33,475 nucleotides of DNA from Chara braunii (taxonomy: Eukaryota; Streptophyta; Charophyceae; Charales; Characeae): assembly GCA_003427395.1 (NCBI GenBank), contig BFEA01000140.1:341772-375246 (forward strand), given 5' to 3'. Position 1 is the stretch's first letter. Each line of letters starts with the position of its first letter. Under the pieces are notes generated by a model. The model worked only from the letters and a program-made list of their open reading frames with translations, was not told the origin of the DNA and searched no databases. The translations under genes and the position numbers were made by a program. This document shows positions 8,289-21,048 of the stretch, in pieces.

Positions 8289-8970
8289 GGTGCAGAGAGA
8301 TAATCTCTCATATGTCCAGGGGCCTCCTCCCATTAGTACGTCCAATTTACGCTTCTGCTCCGCCGTTTCCGACCACATGCGGCTGTCTGTGACATGCGTG
8401 AGTGGTTGATCATTTCGTGTATAGACTGCTAGTGTGGATTGGATTGTCTTTGTTTTCGTGGATGCAGCTTCAGCTTCCTGTCGGCCAGTAGAATTGTTTT
8501 CTTAATCATTTGTTGGCCATTTAGTTGGCCACTTTGCGTTGGAGAGAAGCTTCAATACTATGGGTTCTTTAGGGGTGCGGTGTGTGTGTGTGTGGGGGGG
8601 GGGGGTTGAAGCTTAGCGCCTAGCTATTTTTTTTTGCAGAAATTGAGAATATTGAGATTTCCGTGGAAGACTGCAAACAGGCGGGCGGGAAGGTAGCATG
8701 TCACACACCGTTTTACGCAATGGTGGAAGTGTGGATGCATAGCGTTGGCCTTGTTTTCTTTGCATTTCTGAAAATAAAAAAAGGAATCTTTATATGTTTT
8801 TTTCAAAAGAAACGGCCGCCACACACCGTTTTACGCGAGGCTAGTGGGTAGAGGCCCCAGAGTCTGACCTCTTTAAAAAAAAAAAAAAAAGTAATCTCTC
8901 CTCTCTCCCATCCGAACCATTCCGGCCGCGGGTCTCTGAGACAAGATGGCTTGGTTTGTCTGTTTCTTTG
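8288..8970. other. unassigned, with a duplicated CACACACCGTTTTACGC
   Basis: CACACACCGTTTTACGC occurs near 8703 and again near 8820. (TG)n and G-runs lie at 8580-8605, and an A-run at 8875-8890. No gene seen. Confidence 0.45.
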
Positions 8971-9025
8971 TTTTGTTCTTTTTTTTTCTTTTTTCTTTTT
9001 TTTCTTTTTTTTTTTTCCCAAAAAC

Positions 9026-9031
9026 TTTATT
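9026..9031 (-). promoter_or_regulatory. AATAAA polyadenylation signal of LINE-B
   Basis: On the minus strand AATAAA lies 9-10 bases before the A-tail. It fits cleavage and polyadenylation of the LINE RNA. Confidence 0.7.
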
Positions 9032-9416
9032 CAATTTCAAAATCAAATCACCGTTGAGGCCGGGGCCCTCACAATTCCACCCGGAGTTATCCCGGCAGCA
9101 TCAGCCGGTTTAGCTTAGTAAAACCAATTCAACTTCAACACATGCACACACATCTCACTACAACAACTATCCCTCCAAGCCAATCCCCCTACACCCTCCC
9201 ATCCTTGCTATATATCAGCCTCTCAACTAACCACCCCCCCCTCTACCTACCAACTAGATCAGGTCTAACCCGACCTGAGAACCAATCTAAACTCGATCGG
9301 TGGGAGCTGGTCCACCTATCAACCCACTCTTGCTCTGAGTCTACCGCGACTAGTGTCCATCCTAAATGGCAACCGAGTAGTCAGGTTGCCTCACATCCCT
9401 CCTCTATCTACCAACT

Positions 9417-11084
9417 CTAGCTATCCAGCCACGGGGCCGTTCGCAGCTTTCCTTCCGTGATACAAGCCAGCGCTCCTGGTCTCGCCCAGGTTTTCAGAAA
9501 CCAGCGTTCACCCGCCCCCCTGTCTCCCTGCAACACCTTCCTTCTCCAGTCTGCCCGGATCTCTGCCTTCAACAACGTTCTGAACATCTTCTCTGCCTGT
9601 TGCTCCGTGAGTTCTCGAGACTGAAACCTTCGGCCATTTCTGTCCAGCCAGATCACCCACATCATAATCGCCCTGGCAACTTGCGCCATGTACCCCCAGC
9701 CTGAATCGATTGGTACCCGTAGTGGCAGGAAGCCCTGTAGAACCCAGGGCATATCCTGTGCAAACTTGGTACCCGACATCTTCTCCCAGTGAGCAAACCA
9801 CCACAACCACCATTTCTTCGATCTCGGACAGTCCCACCACAAATGGGTCATTGTTTCCACAGGCCAAGAACACCTATCGCACTCCATTTGTAGTTGCATA
9901 CCCCTGGAGCTGAGCCACCTCGCAGTTGGGACCGTTAGGTGAGATTGAAGCCAAAGAATAGAGGCTACTTTCTGAGAAGGAATGGCCGCCAATTGTTTCC
10001 ACAGCCAAACCAACTGTTCTACCGTGGGGACTGGTACAAACGGCTGGGACTGTTCTCATCTGGGGATAAGTTTTCCCACCGTTTTCTTTAACTTCACTCG
10101 ATTGCGGCCTGCCATTGCCATCTTCAGTTTACTCAGATCTTTCACCACCACCTCTCCAAACTCCCATCCCCACATTTGTGGGTCAATTCTCAACTCTCGA
10201 ATTGGAGCCCCACCCGCAACAATGCTATGGATCGACTGTCCCTGATTGTCCTGCCTATCAACTGTCCTGATTCGAACCTCGTGCAAGCCACCCAGTCCCC
10301 TACACGTCACAGTTCCAATCGCTCCAAGCGCAGTGGAGCTGGGAGTAACTCTTGTGAACTCCTCCAAGCTGCAGTTGCCATTTCCCCTCTCATCCCAGCT
10401 TCTCAGACAGAAAAAGTTATTGTATTCCTCCCCTTGGGTTCCTCGATACCACGAACCCGGGGGGTTGATTCCGGCTGGACCCAATAGCTGCCTCCATTCC
10501 ACCGGTATTGCTTGAATCAGAGAACCCAATCTCTCAGCTTGATAAGGGAGGCGGCCTAATTTCTCCTTCAGATGCTCCGCTGGATGCCAACAGTTTGTCA
10601 ACTCATCCCACAGGTCCCCCACCGTCGCTACACCCCGCTGTAACCATTTCTTTCCAAATGCCCCTGGAGAAGAAGCGGCTGAGAACATGAGACCCTCCGG
10701 GCTTACTATCAGAGAGTTTCGAAGAGCGGTTGTGCTTTCACCTCTTCTTTCGTTCTGGGCTGTGTGCGAAGGTTCGGCTTTACCTACTTCCAAGCCTGGA
10801 TTACTTGATTCCAAAATGGTGATTTAATGTGCTTGTTGAGAAAGGAATCGGTCATCATGGCCAACCATACATCCGAGGGCTGGCTCAGGCCCCATTCATT
10901 CATCAAGATATGTTCCGCCATGAGACACCAGTCCGGAGGTCCCTGCGCTTCTGCCACTTTGATTAGCCAGCTTGCCAGCAAGGTGAGGTTTTGCAAGCCC
11001 GGATTTGTAATAGCCAGACCTCCATCCTCCCTTGACGCACAAACTGTCTCCCAAGCCACCTTAGCAATGAATCCCTAATTATCT
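9417..11084 (-). pseudogene. LINE-B ORF2, C-terminal part with zf-RVT-like finger
   Basis: Three frames follow the RT domain: 11059-10784, 10814-10056 and 10013-9417. The first has DGGLAITNPGLQNLTLLASW, the usual block after plant LINE RT (GGLGI..P...N.ALL..W). The last has LSSRGMQLQMECDRCSW and ETMTHLWWDC, the C-x2-C ... H-x4-C pattern of the zf-RVT finger. The part between (10056-10814) shows little conservation. A change of frame near 10800 and a stop near 10050 break the gene. In LINEs this C-terminal region is thought to help bind template RNA. The copy cannot be active. Confidence 0.85.
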
Positions 11085-12899
11085 TCAGCCTCTGGTTTCC
11101 ACAAAAAAACGTCTTGCAGCTGCTCGAATCACTTTGAGAGTGGAGTCCGACAGTTTTATTGTGCGCAGTACAAACCAGAGGATGGAGAACGCGGACACCG
11201 TGAGCACTAATGCTCTGCCCACCAACGACAGGTGCGGGGCTCTTCCCCAGCTCTTAATACGCGCCAAAACCCTCTCTTGGAGGATTACTTCTTGTGAAGA
11301 AACCGAATCCCCCAGGGAAATCATGACGCCCAAAAACCTCTGTGCATCACCCATTGGAACTCTCTGCATACCCCATTCTGCTTGAAACTGGTATTCCTCC
11401 GGAAGAAAGTAAGACGACTTGTTCCAGTTAATGGCTGCGTCCGAAAGCTCAACATACTGGTGTAGACAGAGCCTCAACACTTATAGTGAGGAAGAAGTGT
11501 TCCGTGAGACGGCGAAGAGGTCACCGGCTAGCGCTTTGACCCGGCATTCTCTTTCGTCTTGCAGTTGGAGTCCTTGAATTCTTGGGTTAGCTCTAATTGC
11601 AAACAACAGAGTCCCGAGCTGCAGGACAAACAACAAAGGTGCAAGGGGGCAACCTTGCGGTAGGGAGCGAGAGAGCTGGAATTCCTCTGAACAGACCCCA
11701 TTGACCTGGATGACCGCAGTTGAATACACATAGAGAACTTTAACCCATCGACAGAAGGCGGAACCAAACCCTATGACCTTTAGAGTTATCATAACAAACG
11801 TCCAATTGACTCGGTCATAGGCTTTTTCCAAGTCTATCAGCACTGCCACCTCCAGATTCTCCTTTTCCAAGATCTCCAATGCTTCAATGGCCGTCAAGAT
11901 ATTTTCGAAAATTGAACGGCCTTGCACGAAGGCGCCTTGATCTCCGTCGACCAACGCGGGTAGACGGCTCCCCAGGCGTCTAGCTAAGGTCTTCGCCAGC
12001 AGCTTGTAGATGACATTTAGTAACGAGATGGGTCGCCAGTTCCTTATATCCCTTCTGTCTCCATTTTTATAGAGCAAAGAGATCACTCATTTCGTCATGC
12101 ATTTTCCCAAAGTTCCTCCTATCAGGATATCATTGTACAATTTAACCACATCTGCCTCCAAATCCGGCCAGCAGGTAATGAAAAATTTTACTGGCAGGCC
12201 GTCATCCCCTGGCGCTTTGTCTTTCGCCATCGTCTGTAATGTCTGTCTCAGTTCCTCCCCTGAAATAGGTCTGTCCAGGCTCAGTCTGTCATGGTCTGTT
12301 AGCCTAACCAACAGTGTGTCCCAAAGGTCACTTTCTGCAGACAGGTCCGTCTCCCAATCCCAAAAGGTCTTCCTAGTAGCCAGAATGTCTTTGAAGTAAT
12401 CAGCCGCATATTCGCACATCCCGCATATTGTTAGTTGCTGCCTGCCTCCCAAGAAGATAAGGGTGCTGCAATTCCTTCATCTGCACCATCCTTTGTCTGG
12501 AGAGTAACTTCTTAAACACATCTTTAGACATGCTGTCACTACTAGCTATCCCCTTCTCTTTGAGGATGTCTTCCCACCTGGCCTGCTTCGCCGTCTGCAG
12601 CTGCTCCCATTCAATAATTCTTTGGTTACGCTCTTCTGCCCAAACCCAGTCTGAAATCGGATGTTTGCCCATCTGCTTCTCCGCTTCGTCCACCCTATTA
12701 CGACAGTCAGCCTCTTGCTTATTCCTCGAGAACGCCGCAATCTTGGAGAAAACTTCAAATTTGGCGGAAATGATGCGAAGGCGACATCCCACCAGTCATG
12801 ATAGTCTGTAAAAGACTCCTTTGAAAGTTGCTAGTCCGACCAAAATCTTTTCACCCACAACTGTCAGCCCTCATCCTCCAGATTTTGTGTGTTCAACCT
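11085..12899 (-). pseudogene. LINE-B ORF2, linker and reverse transcriptase domain
   Basis: Reading downward, the linker (12792-12400) is rich in charged helices. The RT then shows KDKAPGDDGLPVKFF (12452-12087), RNWRPISLLNVIYKLLAK, AVLIDLEKAYDRVNW (motif A with its Asp), SLPQGCPLAPLLFVLQ (motif B) and, at motif C, ALAGDL where family members have (F/Y/A)xDD. One of the two catalytic aspartates is thus Gly here. Further stops lie at the start of the half (after NLEDEG and after KRFWSD), before 12086 and before 11480. This would be the polymerase of target-primed reverse transcription. It is dead in this copy. Confidence 0.9.
12886..12899. repeat. 14-bp target-site duplication of LINE-A, left copy
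   Basis: TGTGTGTTCAACCT, directly followed by the T-run that is the A-tail of LINE-A. The second copy is at 24072-24085. Confidence 0.9.
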
Positions 12900-12920
12900 T
12901 TTTTTTTTTTTTTTTTTTTT

Positions 12921-13376
12921 AAACGACTCCTACCTGTGATAGTGGTGCTGATAAGAGCAGACACCACTAGCACCAGAGGAGAGGCTCCATCTATTAGTGG
13001 GGAGCAACACCTGCTGGAAAACGGGTCTAGCATCCCTTAACAGAATGAGTTGATCCATGACATGATTACAAGGATATTTGTGCCTCTTCACCCTCATGAG
13101 GGCGCCTGAACAAACATGTCTCCCTAGCACTATAGGAACCGTTTAATGGATCATTCATATCCATACCAAGATCTGGGAACTAAACATAGGCTTGAAGGAG
13201 GAAAAGGATCCGGGAAGTCTATCAAGGGTCTGAATGGGAAGGTTGGGTCCACTTCAATCCAATCATTAAATATCGAACGATAATTCCTTTGAATCCCAAC
13301 CTGATCAGTTGCTTGAGCTCCCTCCCAAACCACTCGCCCTAGCCTCCCACCCTTGTCCCTCCCAAGCCAGCTTTGA
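12921..13376 (-). other. LINE-A 3' UTR
   Basis: From the end of ORF2 to the A-tail. It contains GGTGTCTGCTCTTATCAGCACC on the minus strand (12940-12965), a likely stem-loop near the 3' end that recurs in the tails at about 350 and 4050. Such a structure may be what the LINE RT recognises (inference). Confidence 0.7.
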
Positions 13377-15311
13377 TTAAAGGAAGTAATATGTTGTAGG
13401 ATTTTTTTTTTCCTGTGATAAATACAATATTTTATCTTTTAGTTTTTCCCATTTATTGGTAATCTCTGTTTCAACGAATTGCTTAATAGTCTCAGTAAAT
13501 TCTTGACCATCCAAGCGAGCTCCTTCCATTTCGTAGGTGCATCTTCTTGTCCATATTGCCCACATTACTGCTCTCCTTCCAATTGTGAATAGGTTAGAAG
13601 TGAAGTCATCAACCTGATATGGGTTTCAGGTTTTCAGGAGCAGTGTCTTCTAATGCCAAGGCCAGGAAAGGGATGTTCCTAAATGATTCCAGATTCTATC
13701 CCACCAACGTCATAACCAAACTTATCCTCGGCATTGAAGAAAAATATGCTCAATAGTTTCCGGAATTAGTTTGGGAGGGAAGGCTAATTTACAAAATTTG
13801 CACCACGGATAAGTTGTTCCTTTTTGTTCTAACGAGGATCTATCAATAATCCAATCATTTGTTGGAAGGCAGCGATGGGCAATCTGCCATTGCAGAGATG
13901 CCACTTTGGCAGGCCGAGATTTAATAGAGATAAACCATTTGACTGACTGCAACTCTTCCTTTCTTATATTTAGATGTTTCATCCAACGAGCTTTTATTCG
14001 ATCTTTTATGTTCACTTTTGGACGAAGCATCCTATAGGTTGATTTAACTGATAAAGTAGGGAGTGCTCTCGAGTAGGAGTGACCCCTTCCCCCTAGACAA
14101 GATCAGGTCCAGTTTACCGGGTCAATAAGTAAGTGAGAGATGGGTGTTTCAGGTGTGAAGGCTAGCCATTTATCCTGGATCTTTAAAACCCTGATTCTGA
14201 AAAGTTGGTCAGGATTAAACGACTCAGTGTATTCCTGTGTTCTAGACTTAAGGAACCCATCTGCTTCCACGTCATAGATAGACAAAAGAATATCCCTTCC
14301 ATCCTTTCCATTGGAGATTTCAACTATGTTCCCCACAATCCCTTGTTGAACCTTGATCGTCACCCAACCATTGACAACTAAGTTGGGCCCTTTCCTCAGA
14401 ATTCTGACCTATTCCAGTGGAATTATGTCAATTATCCTTTCCAGTGCTTCTTTCTGGTGATGACAATATCTCAAGCGTTCCTGTAGGATCAATGGATCAA
14501 TCCAATCTCTGTTTTCATAGCTCCAAATGTCTCTGATACGAGTAACCCCCTTTTCAATCCACCCTTTCCATGGTGAGTCGGAGCAATTAAGAGTACACCC
14601 ATGAGTGTCTCTGATAAATGTATTGTTAAATAATGGTTGTTGACATATTTCATCTCATCTCTCAGGATTAATCTTGTCAGGAAGGGGAAGTTTCCTTCAG
14701 GTTCTCATTAAGGTGGACCAAAAGGGGTCTCTGTGGAGATCTTTTCTGACTGCTTGACGATCAGAAAGATCATTTTGAAGTGTTTGTACTATTGAGCCTC
14801 TAGGAAGGGGCCAGGACCGATTTTCTAGCCACATTAGAGGATCTACTTCCTCAGAAGTAGGTGGTGCTAACCTCCTGATTTGTTCACAGGCCAGAGGAGT
14901 CCAAGGAGTCTGAGGATTTAATAAAAGACGTTTTAACCATTGGATAGAGAGGGCCATAGCCTGAGTAGTAGGGTCGATGATACCAAGACCACCTTTAGAT
15001 TTTGGTTGTATTACAGATTGCCATGCCACCTTACTAATAGCATTCTCACATTCATGGTTGCCTCTCCATAGAAAGGTTGCCAATTGCCTTTGAAATGCTT
15101 TAATATTGGTTTTATCCAAAGCCCATAGTGCAAATTTATACCGTATAGAAGATAACACCATGTTATTAATTGCAAGTGTTCTACCCAGTATTGAAGTATG
15201 TTTATCTTTCCACAGTTCTAGTTTTGACTGAGCTTGTTGCAAAATGCCATCATTGTTGGATAATGGTTTTCCTAATGCTGAGATGGAAATCCCAAAAACT
15301 CTAATTGGCAT
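13377..15311 (-). pseudogene. LINE-A ORF2, C-terminal half with zf-RVT-like finger
   Basis: Four blocks in a single frame, separated by stops. 15311-14697 has LGRTLAINNMVLSSIRYKFA and SKGGLGIIDPTTQAMALS, the standard region after plant LINE RT. 14363-14103 is less conserved. 14030-13722 has VASLQWQIAHRCLPTNDWI and then PWCKFC...ETIEHIFLQC, a C-x2-C/H-x4-C zf-RVT-like finger. 13565-13377 begins MWAIWTRRCTYEMEGA. The frame is kept over 1.9 kb, so the decay is mainly point mutation and probably recent. Confidence 0.88.
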
Positions 15312-15395
15312 CTCAGGCGGGAGCCATTTAATATGAGGTTGCTCTGGAGGTCTTACTCCTTGATAATGAATCCACCATCCGAGAGTTTTATTCCC

Positions 15396-16827
15396 CTAAT
15401 TTACTCTCATATCTGATAGCTTACAGAATACATTCATTATTTGTTTAATAGCCTCTTGATTTTCTTGTAAGGCATCTATCATCAGAGATAGGTCGTCAGC
15501 AAACAGAGAGCAAACTGGGATAGCTTCCTCTGGAATAGATGAAATTTGTATGCGTTTAATATCTTTATGTTGACGAAGATTAGCTGCCAGAGCTTCCATA
15601 ATGATTACAAATAGTAACGGGGCGATTGAATCGCCCTGTCTCACCGATCGCTAAAGCGAGATCGGAGGTGCCACATTCCCATTGACCATTATTTGTGTTG
15701 TTGCATTCTCATGCAAGATTTTAACCCATCTTCGAAAGTTAGGACCAAAATTCATTTGTGAAGGCATTTATCAAGGAAAAACCAATCTACATGATCGTAT
15801 GCCTTCTCAAAATCAATAAATATGAAAGCAACATTGTGTTTCGATTGACGCGATAACTTAACTACTTCATTAATAAGAAGGATATTATCCTGAATATTTC
15901 TTCCTTGAATAAACCCAGTTTGAGAGGGATGAATTATATCGGCTATGAACTTGTTTAACCGAATGGTAAGGACCTTGAATATAAGTTTATATACTACAGA
16001 AAGGAGTGTTATAGGTCTGTAATTGCGAATATTACATTTGCCACCTTTCTTATATAGTAGGGTTAAGACTCCCTGCCCCACAATTTCTCCCATCTGTCCA
16101 GATTCCCAGACTGCGTGGTAGAAATCCATCAAATCTTGTGAAATAAAATCCCACAAGGATTCCCAGAATTCCTTAGGCAGTCCATCTATTCCTGGAGTTT
16201 TTCCTCTTCCATAAACATAAGCGCAGTCCACACTTCATCCTTAGTTAAGGGCATCTCCAGTTGATCTTTTTGAAAATCTGAAAAAGGTTTTGTCAATGGC
16301 TGCAATAATTCATCAATTTCTAAATTTCGCTGATTAAACGGAATATCACTGTTACCTGATAAAAATAAGTCTTTAAAAAAATCCCTAACAATTTTAGTAC
16401 ACTCAGCAGTGGAGGTGGCCAATGGATCATTCATATGTTGGGGATGAGCAAGAGTCTCAATGACTGTCCTCCCTGTCCGGACTTTAGCCATAGCAAAGAA
16501 TCTTGCATTCATAACACCTTTTGTGCCATGCTTCCTAAGTTTGTCTCTAATCCTAACCCCTTGCCAACGATACTCCATGTGAGAGAGTAAACGATTTTCT
16601 AGTTCATAAATTTCTTGAGTCACTAGTTCATTGTTCTCCTCATGTTCATTATCAAATTCTAAGAGTTGTAGTTGTTGAATACGTTGATAAAAACGTGATT
16701 CATTTGAATGGCGTTCGACTGCAAGTAATTTCGAATATTCATTGCATTTACGACCTAGGAAAACTAGACCGTTGTTGAACCACTTAATATCGTCTTGGAT
16801 AATGCCCTTCTGTTGTCTCCAGAAGGA
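15396..16827 (-). pseudogene. LINE-A ORF2, linker and reverse transcriptase domain
   Basis: The linker (16623-16186) has HGTKGVMNARFFAMAKVRTG, as in plant LINEs. The RT frame 16231-15752 shows GKTPGIDGLPKEFWESLWD, NIRNYRPITLLSVVYKL, QTGFIQGRNIQDNI and FIFIDFEKAYDHVDW (motif A intact). After a shift near 15700, 15644-15396 gives MRQGDSIAPLLFVIIMEAL (motif B) and VCSLFADDLSLM (motif C, both Asp kept). Two frameshifts (near 16200 and 15700) split the gene, but all catalytic residues remain. It would copy LINE RNA at the nicked target. Confidence 0.92.
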
Positions 16828-17770
16828 CTATACATCTTTTAGGTAGGATTTAAATAAATTCATTTTGAGGTGGGACGTATTCAGCTTATAGAACCCTTTC
16901 CCTTGGTCCGGTTTCCTACGGAAGGTAAGGATAACCACACACATGGCATGATCCAGACCCAAAATAGGGCTTCTAGGGAAAATTTCAGCTATCTGCAGAG
17001 CACCTTCCAATTCCTCCGAGAGGAGGATTAGGTCTATACGCGATTTAGTAGCCAATTGAGTTTGAGATTTTCTATAGCACGTATAAGAACGCTGAGATGG
17101 GTTCAACCTACGGAATGAGTCAAAGAGATTAAATGTTTGAACTAGGAAGGCAATCATTACTTCATCAGCTTCTACATAGGCTGGGTACGGTGTAGGCACA
17201 CGCCATCGATCCAAAGATCGATCTGGGGCAGCGTTAAAATCCTCAGCTATAATTAATGGTTTACCGATTGGAAGCTTAGGGAGAAGAGATTCAAAAAATC
17301 GTTGACGTTCACCAGGTTCATTGAGACCATATACACATAGGATATTGATGATTTCAAGCTCTAACATGACCAAGATATAGACCCATCGACTCTCCACTTT
17401 ATCCATGTCCCAATATACCGGTTTTATCCTAGATCCTGGAGGAATCCAGATTGCAACTCCGGCGCTCCCTGGCCTTGGTGAATGTGATCTAAACACTTTA
17501 TGAGGCCAAATCTGTTTATGACAGTGGTCATGATTAGCGGTATCTAAGATATGAGTCTCTTGGATACATATAACGTTAGACCACTCTCTCCCCCCTATCC
17601 CCCTCAGTTGATCATGAATGGCTTACTTCTTTTGAAACTTAGCAGAAGCAAGACCGTTAACATTCAAGGATCTAAGGTTTAAATCAGTCTGTTTCCTGAG
17701 GGACTTCCATGTTTGATCCTTATTGTATAAGGCATCAATTACACTGAAATTCTGCATCAAAATTTAGCCA
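16828..17770 (-). pseudogene. LINE-A ORF2, APE-type endonuclease domain
   Basis: The domain starts near 17700 with LRSLNVNGLASAKF, followed by an in-frame stop (KFQKK*), then NVICIQETHI, the Glu motif. From 17496 the frame is open: RPGSAGVAIWIPPG, PLIIAEDFNAAPD (GDFN motif with Glu for Gly), YTCYRKSQTQLATKSRIDLIL and ILGLDHAMCVV, which carries the closing D-H pair. This matches APE endonucleases of LINEs, which nick the target to prime reverse transcription. The A-tail/TSD signature fits its action. A single early stop separates the two parts. Confidence 0.9.
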
Positions 17771-20655
17771 CGAAATAACACAATAGGGATTAAAGGAATG
17801 ATTAGAAGATTGGGAGGAAACACTTTTTAGACCTGCCACAAGGCAGAGTCCAAAAGGCCTCCTGGCCTCAAAATTTGTTCACCTAAAAGCCTGACCAGCA
17901 GCGTACCTACATCAGTTTCTGACCATAACTTACTGGCTTTGACCTTCAGCATCTGCAGTTCAGGCAGGGTCTCCTGGTTGAGCCACTTAAGATTATCCAG
18001 TTTATTCACTTCATATCTTAGAAAAACATCCCATTCAGCAAGTCTGTGATCCCCTTCAGTCACAGTGAAGATGGCTGTACCCCCCGATGGAAAGTTCTCA
18101 TTGATGAAATTCCATATCTCTTTTTTTATGAATGCACCCTTAGTGAGATGGTTTGTTATTAAAGTTAGCAATAGATTCGGCAGGGCCATACCCAAAACTG
18201 TGACCTCCCCATAAACCGCGCCCGGAGGGACAGGAAGGCCTACCTCCCATATACCCTCTTTGAGTCTGACCGGAAAAATGACTATGCCGATTTTAGTAGG
18301 TGATAGTACTACCTGGCCTTTAGCCAGACGATGTTTCAGACGCTGTGTCTTAGTTGTGAGCTCAGACTCTAGGATGTTTTGAGAGATTCGTAAGTTTTGA
18401 GAGATTCCTTTATCCGTCCAATCAACTGCATCGTCAACCTCTCCAACTTCTTCTATATCCTCTACCCGAACTCTTTCCTGATGTGCATTTGGAAGATCTT
18501 CAGTGAGATTTACCACCTGGCTCTTCAAATGTGTCAAAGTCCCCTGCGTTACTTTTTCTTCATCACTGTTCAAAATAGTAACAATCTTTTTTGTTCTTAC
18601 CACCGATTTGATACTAGTGGAAACACTGCCTTCATGAACAGGGATAGAGCAATTTGGGACAGAGGTAGACTTCAGTTTGTCACTGTCACGGATCGCATCC
18701 TCAAGAGTAGGAGAAGGGTGATCAGTCACAGTGACATTCTGCAGTTCGTGTCTTGTGGCGTCCGTAATTCCAGTGAGCAGCAGTGCATCCTTATTGAGAA
18801 GCCCATCCTGCTCTAATCCCAGATTTAATCCTGAATTTTTAACTAGCTGGTCAGACATCTCATAGTCAGCATGGCTTTGCGATGGTGCTTGAAACTTAAT
18901 AGAGCTATCATTTGTGACAGTCCCAAACTGCAGATTGCCCCTGTCACTGTCACTGCACATGCCCTCATGGCTTGGTGGAGAGTGTTGAGTACCAGTGACA
19001 GTCTGCAGATCGTGAGCAGTGACGTCTGTGATTCTTGTGAGCCGTAGTACACCGTCATAACTGAGCTCAACGTGTTCTTTCTGCATATCCATGTTTAAAA
19101 CTGGAATTTCCATTATCTGGCGAGGTCGCACACAGTCATCTTGGCACTGCAGCAATGATGGATGTTTCATAGATCCAATAACCGTGGTACCCAAGGGGGA
19201 ATCATTAACTTTACTATTTGTCCCCCAAGTCAACAAAGATCTATGAGATTCATGAGATCCCTGAAATCCCTCAGACCCGAGGGACTCATCACTCTCCCAC
19301 TCTATTAGGCCTTGACAGTGTTTTGTTGAATCATCCCCCTGCTGTCCCTGGGGGAGCTGCAATTTTTTTTTTCCCCCTGTGAGCTCAGAAATCACAACTT
19401 TGAAACCCGTTTGTTTGCCCTGTTGTTTTCCTACTCTTGGGAACAGTTCCCCTATGTTCTTTTTCTCCTGCTGATGCTGAAGTTGTGGTCGACCCAGAGA
19501 CAAAGAAGAATCTAAAAGCTTCGAACCAGTTACAGGAATAGGAATCTCCTGATGGTGTGGCACAAAGACCTCCTCCTCTTCAGCTACCTCCTCTTCCCCC
19601 TCTTCCCCCTGTACAGCTAGGGGTTGAAAACGATTTTGCAGAGGAGGGTTTACTGATCTCTTGAGGAGAGTGTAATTAAATCTTTTGGATATTATTGATA
19701 ATAGTTTAGCGCAAACTTCATCTCATGTGACCCCCTGCGGAGGGCCTTGAACTAAAATTACGTCCAGACTTTTGCTGCTTCCAACCATCAAGATTAAATC
19801 CTCAAAGATATTAGACTACGGAATGTCAGTCAATCCAGCGTGTTGATTCTTCAAATTGCACAGCAACCAATCAGATAATTGAAGAACAGCAGATTCAATT
19901 TTCATAGCGACAGTGGAAACAAAGTTCTTCACCGTCTGAACCAGAGGGGGAGGAGCACAGGGTAGCATAGGCTTAACCTCCATTGGTTCCGGACCTAGAA
20001 CAACTTTGAAAGGGTCAACGTCCATTGGGACCCCTTCAGAACCAGCATCAGGATTTTTAGACCCCTTCTTCAGAAAAGAGTTTTGGTGTGGTGACTCAGA
20101 TTGATTGCTAGCGAGGGAGGTGTCCTTCTGTTTTACTACTTCTTTCCTTTTTACTTCCCTCCCTTCTGAAACTCCCCCAGAATCTCTTTTAGGAAGGTAG
20201 TCTGTCGCCTTGGGTCCCACAGACCTCTCCACGTTCCCAGGGGGTGGCGTAGCCAGACCTTTATGTTTCTAGCTTTTCCGGCTTCCCCCCTCCATCCCAT
20301 GCTGTATCACATCATCTTCCCCATTACCAGTATTGTGGTTTTCTTGCATTCCACCCTTCTTCATCTGCCCTTTTGATCCAGACCCTTGGCCTTGCCTACT
20401 TGGACTGCCCTGAGATGATTTCCCTCCTTGAGGTATGGATTGAGGATGGTGAGGAGACGATTGAGGGGGGAGTCAGTCCGCTGGTGGCCGGCGGGGGTTG
20501 TGGACGTCGCTCCTTCCTTCCCAAACCCAGCCCACTGGTTTCCCCCCCTGATTCAAGTCCTCACGATAAACCCATCCTTCATAACCTGTTACCATCGGTA
20601 GCCGTCTGTTTGGCATTTGCAGGTCCCGTTTGAGACGCTGATCTGGGGGGATCGC

Positions 20656-21048
20656 ATGCAACAGCCATTTCGTCAAAACGGACATNNNNNNNNNNNNNNN
20701 NNNNNNNNNNNNNNNNNNNNNNNNNNNNNNNNNNNNNNNNNNNNNNNNNNNNNNNNNNNNNNNNNNNNNNNNNNNNNNNNNNNNNNNNNNNNNNNNNNNN
20801 NNNNNNNNNNNNNNNNNNNNNNNNNNNNNNNNNNNNNNNNNNNNNNNNNNNNNNNNNNNNNNNNNNNNNNNNNNNNNNNNNNNNNNNTGGTCTCAAGCTG
20901 AGACCAGATACATGTAGGGGGTCCGGCGTTTTGGGAACGTCGGACCCCCCAAGAGCCAAAAATTCCGATCGGATTTTGGCAAAAAATGTCAGTTTTGATT
21001 TCATTCAAAAAATATAATATGTCCGTTTTGATGAAATGGCTATTATGC
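20656..21048. mobile_element. MITE, family F3, inserted in LINE-A ORF1, TSD ATGC
   Basis: The element is 20660-21044. The ends AACAGCCATTTCGTCAAAAC and GTTTTGATGAAATGGCTATT are inverted and match the ends of the copy at 5121-5431. ATGC flanks both sides (20656-20659, 21045-21048). An inner hairpin GGGGGTCCGGCG...CGTCGGACCCCC is visible, as in copy 1. The N-run 20686-20887 hides the left half. Excision in thought, with one ATGC, restores the reading frame of the host ORF, which independently confirms the borders. Confidence 0.92.
20686..20887. other. assembly gap (202 N)
   Basis: The gap falls inside the MITE, probably because its long hairpin is hard to sequence. Translations through it are meaningless. 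Confidence 0.98.

Larger units (their letters stand above)
9004..12899 (-). mobile_element. LINE-B, 3' half of the split element
   Basis: This half carries the reverse transcriptase and the C-terminal finger of ORF2, a 3' UTR of about 400 bp, and a 3' T-run (A-tail) at 9004-9016. Its upper edge falls in the sequence coding for FRLNTQ, at the end of the endonuclease domain. The other half resumes with the same bases at 24072-24085. The two halves share style, strand and reading order, so I treat them as one element of about 7 kb cut by LINE-A. Confidence 0.88.

Noticed and set aside
8288-8400. 5S rRNA-derived SINE next to the T-run
   Set aside because: Only the terminal GCACCC and a few short words match. 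The box order is wrong.
12097-12399. plus-strand open frames opposite the LINE ORFs (also 10176-10515, 18397-18816, 25252-25976)
   Set aside because: Antisense shadows of ORF1/ORF2, which carry the recognisable motifs.
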